Source: SW132 sp038150125
GTDB taxonomy: Bacteria > Bacteroidota > Rhodothermia > Balneolales > Balneolaceae
DNA: 64,000 bases
NCBI RefSeq assembly: GCF_038150125.1
Contig: NZ_JBBVMF010000001.1
Span: forward strand, 124,001-188,000
Reading direction: 5' to 3'
Position numbers and translations under genes: made by a program. Under the pieces are notes generated by a model. That model saw only the letters and a program-made list of their open reading frames with translations, was not told the DNA's origin and ran no database searches. Every line of letters starts with the position of its first letter. Position 1 is the first letter of the stretch. Positions 53,173-61,938 of this stretch are shown piece after piece.

Positions 53173-54374
53173 TGGACATTATAGATGAACAAGTTCAGCT
53201 TGGCGATCGCAGGATTGTGGGGCAGGCCCACGCACTCGATCAAACCAAACGAATATTTACATCTGACCGGCTGAGCCACGCCTACCTGCTTACCGGGCCA
53301 GCTGGTTCCGGGAAAACGGCATTTGCACTTATGATGGCGGAGGCGATCAATGGAGTGGACAATCTGACTGACCTGAAGGGAACAGCTAAAAGCAAGAAAT
53401 CAAGCTGGTTTTCCCACCCTGATATCCACCTGTTTATCCCGCTGCCTACCTCAGCAAATATATCGGAACTGACCGAGCGTCAAAAAATTCTTACCAAAGA
53501 TCCCTATGAGATCGTTGATTTTTCACTGCGCCCGGAACTGGGTAAAGATGGCAGTTCAAAAAATAAACGCGCCTTCTATTTCATTGATTACTATCGTGAA
53601 GAGATTCGTCCAAAAACCGTTCTGAAACCGAATGAAGGCAGACGAACCATCATGATACTGACCGGCATTGATACTATGCGGAAAGAGGCGGCAAACGCAT
53701 TTCTGAAACTTCTTGAAGAGCCCTCCGGCGAGGTGATGTTCATTCTCACAGCTGATAAAACCGACCAGCTTCTGCCTACAATAATGTCGCGTTGCCAGCA
53801 AATTCGGTTGTCACCTTTATCGCATGATGAGGTGCGGGACGGCCTGATAGAATATGATGGATACAATAAAGAAGACGCTGAATTTTTAGCCCGTATTTCC
53901 GGCGGGAATTACTCCCTATGCCGTTTTCTTGATCTGGAAACACTCCAACAGACAAGAAAACAGACGGTCGACTTTCTTCGGTACGCTTACACGCAGGACG
54001 CACACTCCCTCGTTCAGCTGATCGAAGGCTGGCAGTCAGATTTGAATCTTGAAAGTCAAATTGCCCTGTCGAATACTCTGGAGCAACTTCTGCGAGATAT
54101 AATGATCTACCGGGAAACCGGCAATAAAACACTCATCACAAACATTGACCAGCTTGATGTGATCAAAAAATTCTGTGAGGGTTTGGGTGAAGCTAAGCTT
54201 GAACGAATGATTGAGGAGCTGCAGGATTTAAAAGGACTCTTCTATCATAATGTACAATTTAAGCTTATCTTTACGGCCCTTGCATTTAGGTATGGAAACC
54301 TGATGCGGGGAATTGAGCCATTGATCACCTCAGAAACTGCCTGGAAACATCTGCCGGCATACAGTGACACTTAG
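53172..54374 (+). CDS. holB: DNA polymerase III delta-prime subunit (HolB-like)
   Basis: 400 residues from the ATG at 53172. A TTG four codons upstream is in frame, but GGGAGG at 53162 is well placed for the ATG. Clamp-loader AAA+ protein: VGQAHALDQTKRIFTSDRLS, HAYLLTGPAGSGKTAFALMM (Walker A), NAFLKLLEEPSGEVMFILTA and TIMSRCQQIRLSPL (sensor 1/SRC motif). An insert of about 40 residues after residue 95 contains charged segments and lacks the usual zinc-binding cysteines, so it is closest to DnaX/delta-prime type proteins of this phylum. Confidence 0.9.
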   Translation: MDIIDEQVQLGDRRIVGQAHALDQTKRIFTSDRLSHAYLLTGPAGSGKTAFALMMAEAINGVDNLTDLKGTAKSKKSSWFSHPDIHLFIPLPTSANISELTERQKILTKDPYEIVDFSLRPELGKDGSSKNKRAFYFIDYYREEIRPKTVLKPNEGRRTIMILTGIDTMRKEAANAFLKLLEEPSGEVMFILTADKTDQLLPTIMSRCQQIRLSPLSHDEVRDGLIEYDGYNKEDAEFLARISGGNYSLCRFLDLETLQQTRKQTVDFLRYAYTQDAHSLVQLIEGWQSDLNLESQIALSNTLEQLLRDIMIYRETGNKTLITNIDQLDVIKKFCEGLGEAKLERMIEELQDLKGLFYHNVQFKLIFTALAFRYGNLMRGIEPLITSETAWKHLPAYSDT

Positions 54375-54375
54375 T

Positions 54376-55206
54376 ATGATAAACCTGCAATCTTTCCCTT
54401 TCGTAAAAATGCACGGAGCCGGGAACGACTTTATTCTTTTCGATAACCGAACACTCAATCTTTCGAATGAACAGATTGAAGAACTGACGCCAAGGCTTTC
54501 CAACCGGAAGTTCGGCGTTGGGTCTGATGGTGTAATCGCTCTTCATTACGATCGTACAAAAGAAGCTGATCTTGTGATGACCTACAAAAACCCCGATGGC
54601 AGCGATGCCGGTATGTGCGGAAACGGGGCGCGCTGCTTCGCAAACTATGCCGTTACCCTTGGCGCGCCGTCCACGTTTAGTTTCAGAGTTCACGACAAAG
54701 TTTATCGTGCCGAAACGCAGACAAATTCAGCCATAATTCACTTTCCTCTCAAGACAGAAGTTTATAAACAAATTGTGGAAGGCACCGAACTTCTGAATGT
54801 TTACACTAACACCGAGCACATTGTATGCCCGGTTTCAGAAGACATGCTTGCTGAAGAAACTGATCTTGTTGAAAAGGGACGTGAGCTGCGCTACCATAAT
54901 GAATTTAAACCAGCAGGTACAAATGTAAACTTTATTTCAGGTACCAAGCCCGAATCTCTTTCCCTTCAAACATATGAACGGGGCGTGGAACAGTTAACGC
55001 TTGCCTGCGGAACCGGTGCTATTGCGTCCGGTATTGCATGGCATCATATGCAGGATGCCGGCGGGGGTAACTATCACTATCAAATAAATGTAAAAGGAGG
55101 CACGCTTACCGTCCATTTTTCGTTTTCAGAGCATTCAGGACATTATTCCTCTATTAAACTTGAAGGTCCAACCGCATTTGTATTTGATGGCCATTTCTAC
55201 CTCTAA
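54376..55206 (+). CDS. dapF: Diaminopimelate epimerase
   Basis: 276 residues from the ATG at 54376; a GTG at 54364 inside holB is less likely. Converts LL- to meso-DAP for lysine and peptidoglycan. Both catalytic Cys are seen: MCGNGARCFANYA and LACGTGAIASGIAW. FVKMHGAGNDFILFDNR and RKFGVGSDGVIAL are typical. The 3' end overlaps the plug gene by 20 bases. Confidence 0.95.
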   Translation: MINLQSFPFVKMHGAGNDFILFDNRTLNLSNEQIEELTPRLSNRKFGVGSDGVIALHYDRTKEADLVMTYKNPDGSDAGMCGNGARCFANYAVTLGAPSTFSFRVHDKVYRAETQTNSAIIHFPLKTEVYKQIVEGTELLNVYTNTEHIVCPVSEDMLAEETDLVEKGRELRYHNEFKPAGTNVNFISGTKPESLSLQTYERGVEQLTLACGTGAIASGIAWHHMQDAGGGNYHYQINVKGGTLTVHFSFSEHSGHYSSIKLEGPTAFVFDGHFYL

Positions 55207-56497
55207 GCAATTTTTGTTTCTACTTTTTGCGTCGCTGGCTTTACTTCAGTGTGGGACATCACGGAACTCCAGTAGTTCAGAAACAAACAATAAAAAATCC
55301 TACACGCCACTCGAAAATCAGTTTACAGTTCCCGGTCAGGTGAATGCAAGCGACATCGTATATTCGGTAAAACTGCATCGTTCCGGAAACAACCTGTCGG
55401 CCCCGATCATACAGCTTAACAGTTCACAAAAGCTTCGCCTGTCATTTGATCTTCTTGAATTTGAATCGCGCCAGCTATCTATTTCTTTCACCCATCATAA
55501 TCCCGACTGGAGCCGCTCAAGCTTGGCGGAAGACTTCTATAAAGAAGGATATTTTAACCTGATGCTGCCGTTTGGGCGTGTAAGCCGGACTGAACGGCCG
55601 GATTACAGGAATTACCAGTACGAGTTTCCAAATGAGAATATTGAGTTTCTGGTCAGCGGCAACTACATGCTGCAGGTTGAAGATGCCGACTCCGGAAACC
55701 TGCTTTTTTCAATGCCCTTTTTTGTTAGCGAAAACCAGGGAGGTATTATTTCACAGGTTGAAACAGTTATCGTGCCAAGAGAGGAAGGCAGAGTTTCTCA
55801 CAATCCGGAAAGCATATTTGAAACTCCGGAATTTATAGCCACACCCCAGTTTGATCTGGAATTTTATTACGTCCAGAATCAGTTTTGGGGACGTGCTAAA
55901 GAGGCCGGTGAGCTGGATACATCTACACCGGGAGAGGTTCGGTTTGAAGTCACTCGGAATAATTCGTTTGTAGGTGATTATGAATTTCAGTTACTCTCAC
56001 TTACCGACCTTACCCAGCAAGATCCGCAAATCCTTGAATATGACCCGTCAGAAATACCTCCGCGAGTCGTTTTATTTGAAGATGTGCAAGGTTTTACCGC
56101 AAATCGTAATCAAACGCCATTGTCAAATCTAAGCGGGGCGAATACATCATTAAGTGCACGGTACGGAAATGTCCATTTCAGATTTGATACCGATCGTCAA
56201 TTAAACAATGATTCAGACATTTATCTCGTTGGAGACTTTACAAACTGGTCTTTAAGATCTGATTATCGATTAAAATACCATCAGGACACCGACCGATGGC
56301 GTACAAACGGAATCATAAAAACCGGCACTTACGCATACAAATACGTTGTCGTTCAAAATAACGAGATAAAAGATCTCGCCCTGGATGATTCCTTTACCCG
56401 AAGCCGGCAAGAGTATCATGCGCTGGTCTACTACCGCGACCCAGATCGATTTTACTACCGGCTGCTTCAAACAAATAACTTTTTCAAAAACAACTGA
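55187..56497 (+). CDS. DUF5103 lipoprotein, type IX secretion plug-like
   Basis: 436 residues from the ATG at 55187; the frame is open to a TTG at 55160. Lipoprotein signal STSKQFLFLLFASLALLQC (Cys about 22). Beta-rich throughout: NASDIVYSVKLHRSGNNLSA, HNPDWSRSSLAEDFY, then a C-terminal Ig/E-set-like domain (IYLVGDFTNWSLRSDYRLKY, GTYAYKYVVV). This is the DUF5103 family. One structural study identified a DUF5103-type protein as the periplasmic plug that closes the SprA channel of the type IX system, which fits the type IX substrate at 4706-7102. Confidence 0.82.
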   Translation: MAISTSKQFLFLLFASLALLQCGTSRNSSSSETNNKKSYTPLENQFTVPGQVNASDIVYSVKLHRSGNNLSAPIIQLNSSQKLRLSFDLLEFESRQLSISFTHHNPDWSRSSLAEDFYKEGYFNLMLPFGRVSRTERPDYRNYQYEFPNENIEFLVSGNYMLQVEDADSGNLLFSMPFFVSENQGGIISQVETVIVPREEGRVSHNPESIFETPEFIATPQFDLEFYYVQNQFWGRAKEAGELDTSTPGEVRFEVTRNNSFVGDYEFQLLSLTDLTQQDPQILEYDPSEIPPRVVLFEDVQGFTANRNQTPLSNLSGANTSLSARYGNVHFRFDTDRQLNNDSDIYLVGDFTNWSLRSDYRLKYHQDTDRWRTNGIIKTGTYAYKYVVVQNNEIKDLALDDSFTRSRQEYHALVYYRDPDRFYYRLLQTNNFFKNN

Positions 56498-56505
56498 TTA
56501 ATTTT

Positions 56506-57741
56506 ATGGCAAGAGTATTTAAATTTTTTGCCGCGTTCTTTGTCACGGCTGTGGTGATATTTGGTGCCATCCTGGCTTTCAACTGGGACGCATTTAACAC
56601 GTTTTATGATAACCGGGACGCAATGGTTGAAGGTAGCCAGTGGGTTGAGGAGACTTATTCCCTGCGTGGACTATCGAACTATATCGACCAAAATCCGGAT
56701 CATGTATCTATAGTCAGCAGCGTGATTGAAACGCCCGATTCCACGATTCGTTTTATGGAGCATGTAAAACGTCCGATGGGAACCACGGCTAACTTTTTCA
56801 TTCTTGTTGCTGCTGCGGAAATGATTGAATCGGGTGCTGCATCACCTGATATGCCCGTAAGCTGGAGTGAGGTCACAGATCACCTTCTCCCGGGTGTGAA
56901 CCGGTCTGAGCATGAAATAAGCTACACTGCTGCATCGGAACGCGGTTGGTTAAACGACAATGATGAATTATCGCTTGATAACACATTGCAGCTTCTTGCA
57001 GAGTTTAATGCACTTTCACTGGCCGATAAGCTTTGGTGGCACATTGGACAGGACAGATGGACGGCTTTGGCAGACACACTGTCACTCAATAATACAGACA
57101 TGCCGCTGCCCTACTCCGGCCTTTATCTTACGATATCCCCGGGCATTCGTGATATGGAGGCTGAAAATATTTACGATCTGGAGCTTGTTAAGGAGCCAAT
57201 CGACTATCGTGATTCCGTTATTGATCGCGCCGATAATTTTTTGAATGATCCGGAATTTCGCGAGAACACTCTTTCATACATGGAGGACAATCGCCTGGGC
57301 AATACGTTTATGCAGGAACGCGATGCCCTTGCACTATTTCCAAAAACTACAGCATCTGAAATGACCGACCTCCTGGAAAAGATGGTTAGAGATGAGCTGA
57401 TTTCACCCGGCGTTAGCCAGCGGGTAAAGGATTGGATGAGATGGCCAATGGAAAGACAATCGGGTATCCGCCGCGATTTCACTGATTATGGCGCCATCTA
57501 CGATAATCGTATGGGACTGTTAAACGGGATCGATTTTGGCACTTCCAGGTATACCGGCGATACGACTGTTCAAGCCGTATTTTTCGATCGTATTCAAATA
57601 GCGTTTTGGTTTCATATGTCAAGTAATCACATGCACCAGGATTTCCAGCAGCGCCTCATTTTTGATCCTGCCATGATAGAGCAGATGAAAGAGGTGGAGT
57701 CGTCTCACCGGCAGGCGTCATCACCCCACATAACCCCCTAA
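56506..57741 (+). CDS. Serine beta-lactamase-fold protein lacking catalytic residues
   Basis: 411 residues. One N-terminal membrane helix (FFAAFFVTAVVIFGAILAF), remainder periplasmic. The fold resembles class A beta-lactamase/serine hydrolase. At the place of the SxxK motif it reads RPMGTTANFFILVAAAEMIE, so no Ser-x-x-Lys. No SDN or KTG motif is found (late strands: VQAVFFDRIQIAFWFHM). A structural or binding role is more likely than hydrolysis. A region with WPMERQSGIRRDFTDYGAIY is distinctive. Eight bases after the plug gene. Confidence 0.55.
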   Translation: MARVFKFFAAFFVTAVVIFGAILAFNWDAFNTFYDNRDAMVEGSQWVEETYSLRGLSNYIDQNPDHVSIVSSVIETPDSTIRFMEHVKRPMGTTANFFILVAAAEMIESGAASPDMPVSWSEVTDHLLPGVNRSEHEISYTAASERGWLNDNDELSLDNTLQLLAEFNALSLADKLWWHIGQDRWTALADTLSLNNTDMPLPYSGLYLTISPGIRDMEAENIYDLELVKEPIDYRDSVIDRADNFLNDPEFRENTLSYMEDNRLGNTFMQERDALALFPKTTASEMTDLLEKMVRDELISPGVSQRVKDWMRWPMERQSGIRRDFTDYGAIYDNRMGLLNGIDFGTSRYTGDTTVQAVFFDRIQIAFWFHMSSNHMHQDFQQRLIFDPAMIEQMKEVESSHRQASSPHITP

Positions 57742-57750
57742 TTTAGTTCG

Positions 57751-58245
57751 ATGAATAAATATTATTTCATTTTTTTGATTTGGCTTCTTCCCGCCTACTT
57801 CCTGTTCCAGGGTAGCTACCAGGTTCTGATCTATTACGGAATTGAGAAAACCTATACCGAAGGCGAAAGCTATGTGGCCGATGTTCTGGAGTTTGATGTA
57901 AAACAAATTGCCGCACAAACAAATGGCTATGTAATCCTCCGCTTCACCACCAGAGATGGCAATACCGTAACCGAACAACTTGCCTTGCCTGTTCAGATGG
58001 CCCAGGTAATTATGGAATCTGAGCAAATCCCTATCCGCTACCTGGCCGAATCATTTAAGCCAATTGTAATGCTGACTGTCTACGAGCTGCAAAAATCTGT
58101 TGTCCTTGTAAATATGGCGGTTTCATCTCTTGGATTAATCTTTACACTCATTGTATCTGGCTTCGCAAGCCGATTTGCCATCAGACGACTTCGTCACGGC
58201 GAGGATACACTCGAAATTGAACGCTTAGATACAGTTAATGCCTGA
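57751..58245 (+). CDS. Membrane protein of unknown function (DUF3592-like)
   Basis: 164 residues. Two hydrophobic helices (YFIFLIWLLPAYFLFQGSYQ and VVLVNMAVSSLGLIFTLIVS) flank a beta-rich domain (YVILRFTTRDGNTVTEQLAL). This layout resembles DUF3592 proteins. Nine bases after the previous gene; its end overlaps the methylase by eight bases. Confidence 0.55.
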   Translation: MNKYYFIFLIWLLPAYFLFQGSYQVLIYYGIEKTYTEGESYVADVLEFDVKQIAAQTNGYVILRFTTRDGNTVTEQLALPVQMAQVIMESEQIPIRYLAESFKPIVMLTVYELQKSVVLVNMAVSSLGLIFTLIVSGFASRFAIRRLRHGEDTLEIERLDTVNA

Positions 58246-58957
58246 TTCATCCCCGAATACCCTTTACCTGATTCCTACACCGATCGCACGACGCAAAGAG
58301 AACCTCGTTCTACCGGAGCATACGCTTAATATTATCCGGACGGTTAACACGTTTGTTGTTGAAAAAATGCAGACCGCCCAGAGTTTTCTTCAGTGGGTTA
58401 ACCATCCAACGCCGGACTACAAACAGACGTTTCGCGTACTGAATAAAAAAACACCGGATCACGAAATCATTAGTTTTCTGCAGCTTCTGAAAGATGGTAA
58501 TGTTGGGTTGATGTCTGAGGCCGGCGCCCCCGGCGTGGCTGATCCCGGTGCAAAATTTGTAAATCTTGCCCATCAAAATGGGTACAGCGTTCAGCCGCTT
58601 GTAGGCCCGTCCTCTATTTTATTAGCGCTGATGGGGTCCGGGATGAACGGCCAGTCTTTTGCTTTTCATGGCTACCTGCCTATAAATGATAGCGAACGCC
58701 AAAAACGAATCCAGGAACTGGAACGTGAATCTGCTTCCTCATCACAAACGCAGATTTTTATGGAGACGCCCCATCGAAACATGTCATTGCTTGAGCAGCT
58801 GCTTCAAACATGCCGGCCGTCGTCAAAACTTTGTATCGCGTGCAACCTTACGGCTGATGACCAGTTTCTGAAAACCCGCCGCATCATGGAATGGAAAAAC
58901 AGCCCCACTCCAGACCTCCAAAAAAAGCCCTGCCTCTTTTTACTCTCTGCGAGTTAA
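58238..58957 (+). CDS. SAM-dependent tetrapyrrole-methylase-fold protein (RsmI-like)
   Basis: 239 residues. The N-terminus LYLIPTPIARRKENLVLPEH and the blocks GLMSEAGAPGVADPGAKFVN, PLVGPSSILLALMGSGMNGQ and SFAFHGYLPIN are typical of the RsmI branch (16S rRNA C1402 2'-O-methyltransferase). It is shorter than E. coli RsmI (286) and lacks its C-terminal extension; this short form is known in Bacteroidota. rRNA is the likely substrate but unproven. Last gene of the 52.5-59 kb run. Confidence 0.82.
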   Translation: MPDSSPNTLYLIPTPIARRKENLVLPEHTLNIIRTVNTFVVEKMQTAQSFLQWVNHPTPDYKQTFRVLNKKTPDHEIISFLQLLKDGNVGLMSEAGAPGVADPGAKFVNLAHQNGYSVQPLVGPSSILLALMGSGMNGQSFAFHGYLPINDSERQKRIQELERESASSSQTQIFMETPHRNMSLLEQLLQTCRPSSKLCIACNLTADDQFLKTRRIMEWKNSPTPDLQKKPCLFLLSAS

Positions 58958-59674
58958 TTAATAACTGGCTTCAGAAAAGAGCGCCAAACTATCTACTGTC
59001 ATCCCGGCCCTGAGCCGGGATCTCCCATTTCAGTTCGAACCATCGATTCTGCCAGTGGCAACTTCTTTCCTGGATACAAAAACGGGAGATCGCGGATCGG
59101 AGTCCGCGATGACGATGTTCGGGATCACGGGTTCGAACCATGAGTCATCCCGGCCCTGAGCCGGGATCTCCCATTTCAGTTCGAACCATCGATTCTGCCA
59201 GTGGCAACTTCTTTCCTGGATACAAAAACGGGAGATCGCGGATCGGAGTCCGCGATGACGATGTTCGGGATCACGGGTTCGAACCATGAGTCATCCCGGC
59301 CCTGAGCCGGGATCTCCCATTCCTGCCTGAGCGATCAATACATTCTCTGGCCAATTCTTCGCCATGCAAAAACGGGAGATCGCGGATCGGAGTCCGCGAT
59401 GACGATGTTCGGGATCGCGGGTTCGAACCATAAGTCATCCCGTCCTTGAGCCGGGATCCCCCACTCCAGGTTGTACCATTGTGACCTCTGTGGCCAATTC
59501 TTCGATTCAATTTGCTCACTCTATCAAATATTAAAATTATTTAATACTTCTCTTCTCAGACCGATAATACAAAAAGCTGTCTACCAGATTAAACAGCAAT
59601 GATTTAGCTATAACGGGACTACGTTCTCTTCAATAATAAAGTCTATCTCAGGACAACTGACATATAAATTGGCC
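58958..59674. other. Intergenic region dominated by tandem palindrome elements
   Basis: 717 bases. 58998-59466 is the tandem repeat described separately. From 59467 to 59674 the sequence is AT-rich with no repeat and should carry the promoter of the lipoprotein gene. Open frames across the repeats arise from it and have no protein features. Confidence 0.65.
58998..59466. repeat. Tandem GTCATCCCGG nested-palindrome elements (3.2 copies)
   Basis: Copies start at 58998, 59144, 59290 and 59434 (last partial). The first two 146-bp units, including the GATGTTCGGGATCACGGGTT/CGAACCATGA linker, appear identical over their whole length. The third keeps both ends but has a different spacer. Each unit has GTCATCCCGGCC...GCCGGGATCTCC and GGGAGATCGCGGA...TCCGCGATGAC. 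The identity implies recent duplication or an assembly repeat. Confidence 0.9.
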
Positions 59675-61924
59675 ATGAAAAAACTACATCTACTGCTATT
59701 TTCAGTGATTGCTATAACTGCTTTAACACAGTGCGAAGCGCCTGAAAGCCCTGACTTTATCTTATCCAGTAAAATAGATACGCCCTTTATTGCAGAAAGT
59801 AACTTCCAGTTCTTTGGCGGTTCAAATGCACTGATTGATACGTCAAGCGCAGACCTGAATGATCTGCTGTCTATCGACGGCGAAAATTTTATCACCATTT
59901 CCCGTGAAGAGTCGTTTGATTTTGGTGATATCGAAAATGCGATACCGGCAATTGAAGTAGCCCCAACAGCCATCAGTACTGAGGTTGGTGAAATTGAACT
60001 GAGCAGTTTCTCATCACAAAATGGCAGCGGAAATGTAGGTCAGGCTGGGTTTGAAGACCTCACAGGACAACCATCACTTTTACAAGCGGGCGATCCTATT
60101 CCCGGTGCTGAATCTCCGTTTCCTGTAAATATAGATTTGAGTACCGACTATTTTGTGAGTGCACAAATTAAAAGCGGGTCTATCGTCTTCACCTTTCGGA
60201 ACGAACTTGGCTTTGATTTGGACGATCTTACATTAGAACTATTCAGCGAAACGAAGTCACTGGGTATCGTATCAGTCAGTAATTTTGAACATGGCAGCAC
60301 GCGAATGGAAGGAATTGAACTTGTTGATGAAAGCCAGGTTGATGCTGCCGTTGACCTTAGGGACATTAACGTAAATGTAACTATTGCCTGGAGCAGCCAG
60401 CTAATGAAAGCTGATCCCGGCGATTTAATTGTTCAGAGTGTTGAAGGGGAAAACCTGATTGCTACGCAAGTTGATGCCATTATTCCGGCACAGGAATTTC
60501 ACACATCAGGCAATACTGCTTTTTCGGAAAATGAATTTCTGTTTACAGACCAGCAGCATTATGCAGAATTTGCATCAGGCGAACTGCTTGTCGATGAAAT
60601 CATTAATTCAATTGATGTAGATATTGAAGATCTGCAAATCTCCTTTCCCGCCCTGAGGCTTCCGCCGTATGCTGCTGAAGATTCACTTGTGATACACTTT
60701 AGCGGTGATAGCAAAATTCAGCGCAATACGACCACTCCCACATCAAGGTCTGTTTCGCTTGATGATATCCGGATTTATGCAACAAACAACACCATCAACT
60801 ATAACATATTTGCCATCACTGAAGACACCCAGCAGTCAGATGGATCAGATTCACGAATCATTAATTCCTCCGATGAGGTGAATGCCCAGGTAGGACTCCG
60901 GGATCTTGTCGTTAGAGAAGTGTTCGGTATCGTTCAAAACCGGCAGGTGCTGCTCAATATGGATGTGGCGTCAGATGGTGCCACAGCCGAGATCATGAAT
61001 GATCTTGAAGCTGAAGTCATCAACATCGACGGTATTGATGAGATTTCGCGACGAGTTGAAGGCATCGAATTTACTCAGGCAAGTCTGAATGTCATCTATC
61101 AAACCAACGTAAACATTTCAACATCTGTGATTGCGGCTTTCCTGGGAACAGACGCTAACGGAAATGAATTTTTCCTAAGTGGTATGCCCGGAACGGAAAC
61201 AGAAGTGCTTGCCGGTGACAGTTCCGAAAAGCTTATAATGAACGGCACCCCCATACCAAAAGAGTCTCTGATCAAATTTGACATCGAGGGCAGCGGAAAT
61301 CCTGAGGATATTTTCTCGAAAACCTTTGATAGGAATAATTCAAACATCTCTGAATTTTTCAATCGGCTTCCCGTATCGATCCGATTTGTTGGCCTGGCCG
61401 ACATTAACAAAAAAGGCGACACCGGCCGTATTACAAATCCGGTTCAATTTAAACCATCCATTGCGGTTAATATACCACTTGCTCTTCGTGCAGAGCTGGC
61501 TACGTTTACCGATACCACGTCAGCTGATCTGAGTGACCTTCCGGGTCCGGATGACGATTCTTTTCTCGAAGAAGGATCACTTAAAATAAGATATATCAAC
61601 AATATACCACTTGGTGTAAATCTCCAGCTCGAAATGCTTGATGACACGGGAACAAGTCTTACCTCTCTCCCACTTTCCGGTGGTCTGCCAATTGAGTTTA
61701 AGGCAGCCAGCACCGGTGGTGATGGCTTTTCATCATCATCTGCCGAAGATTATACCATTATCTCTCTCAACCGCGAGCAGCTGGATCAGCTCAATAAAAC
61801 ACGTGATGTTCGATTAACCGCCGGACTCAACAGTTCAAATGCTGAAGAAGTTAAAATCAGAAATACAGATGATGTCAGCATCTCCGTGAGCGGTAATTTT
61901 GTCATCAGAAATAAAATTAATTGA
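59675..61924 (+). CDS. Large lipoprotein of unknown function
   Basis: 749 residues from the ATG at 59675. Lipoprotein signal MKKLHLLLFSVIAITALTQC (Cys20). The mature protein is acidic and beta-rich, with repeated Ile/Asp patterns (DFGDIENAIPAIEVAP, SIDVDIEDLQISFPALRLPP, VNIPLALRAELATF). I do not recognise the family. It is followed 14 bases later by a DUF5723 outer-membrane protein, so it may be that protein's surface or periplasmic partner. Confidence 0.75.
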   Translation: MKKLHLLLFSVIAITALTQCEAPESPDFILSSKIDTPFIAESNFQFFGGSNALIDTSSADLNDLLSIDGENFITISREESFDFGDIENAIPAIEVAPTAISTEVGEIELSSFSSQNGSGNVGQAGFEDLTGQPSLLQAGDPIPGAESPFPVNIDLSTDYFVSAQIKSGSIVFTFRNELGFDLDDLTLELFSETKSLGIVSVSNFEHGSTRMEGIELVDESQVDAAVDLRDINVNVTIAWSSQLMKADPGDLIVQSVEGENLIATQVDAIIPAQEFHTSGNTAFSENEFLFTDQQHYAEFASGELLVDEIINSIDVDIEDLQISFPALRLPPYAAEDSLVIHFSGDSKIQRNTTTPTSRSVSLDDIRIYATNNTINYNIFAITEDTQQSDGSDSRIINSSDEVNAQVGLRDLVVREVFGIVQNRQVLLNMDVASDGATAEIMNDLEAEVINIDGIDEISRRVEGIEFTQASLNVIYQTNVNISTSVIAAFLGTDANGNEFFLSGMPGTETEVLAGDSSEKLIMNGTPIPKESLIKFDIEGSGNPEDIFSKTFDRNNSNISEFFNRLPVSIRFVGLADINKKGDTGRITNPVQFKPSIAVNIPLALRAELATFTDTTSADLSDLPGPDDDSFLEEGSLKIRYINNIPLGVNLQLEMLDDTGTSLTSLPLSGGLPIEFKAASTGGDGFSSSSAEDYTIISLNREQLDQLNKTRDVRLTAGLNSSNAEEVKIRNTDDVSISVSGNFVIRNKIN

Positions 61925-61938
61925 GAGAGGAACCTAAA

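Noticed and set aside
59264..59290. tRNA T-arm-like GGGTTCGAACC
   Set aside because: The word occurs in each tandem linker, but there is no acceptor stem, anticodon arm or CCA context around it.
59030..59519. Two open frames on the minus strand between the methylase and the lipoprotein gene
   Set aside because: Both are made entirely of the tandem palindrome element and have no protein character.
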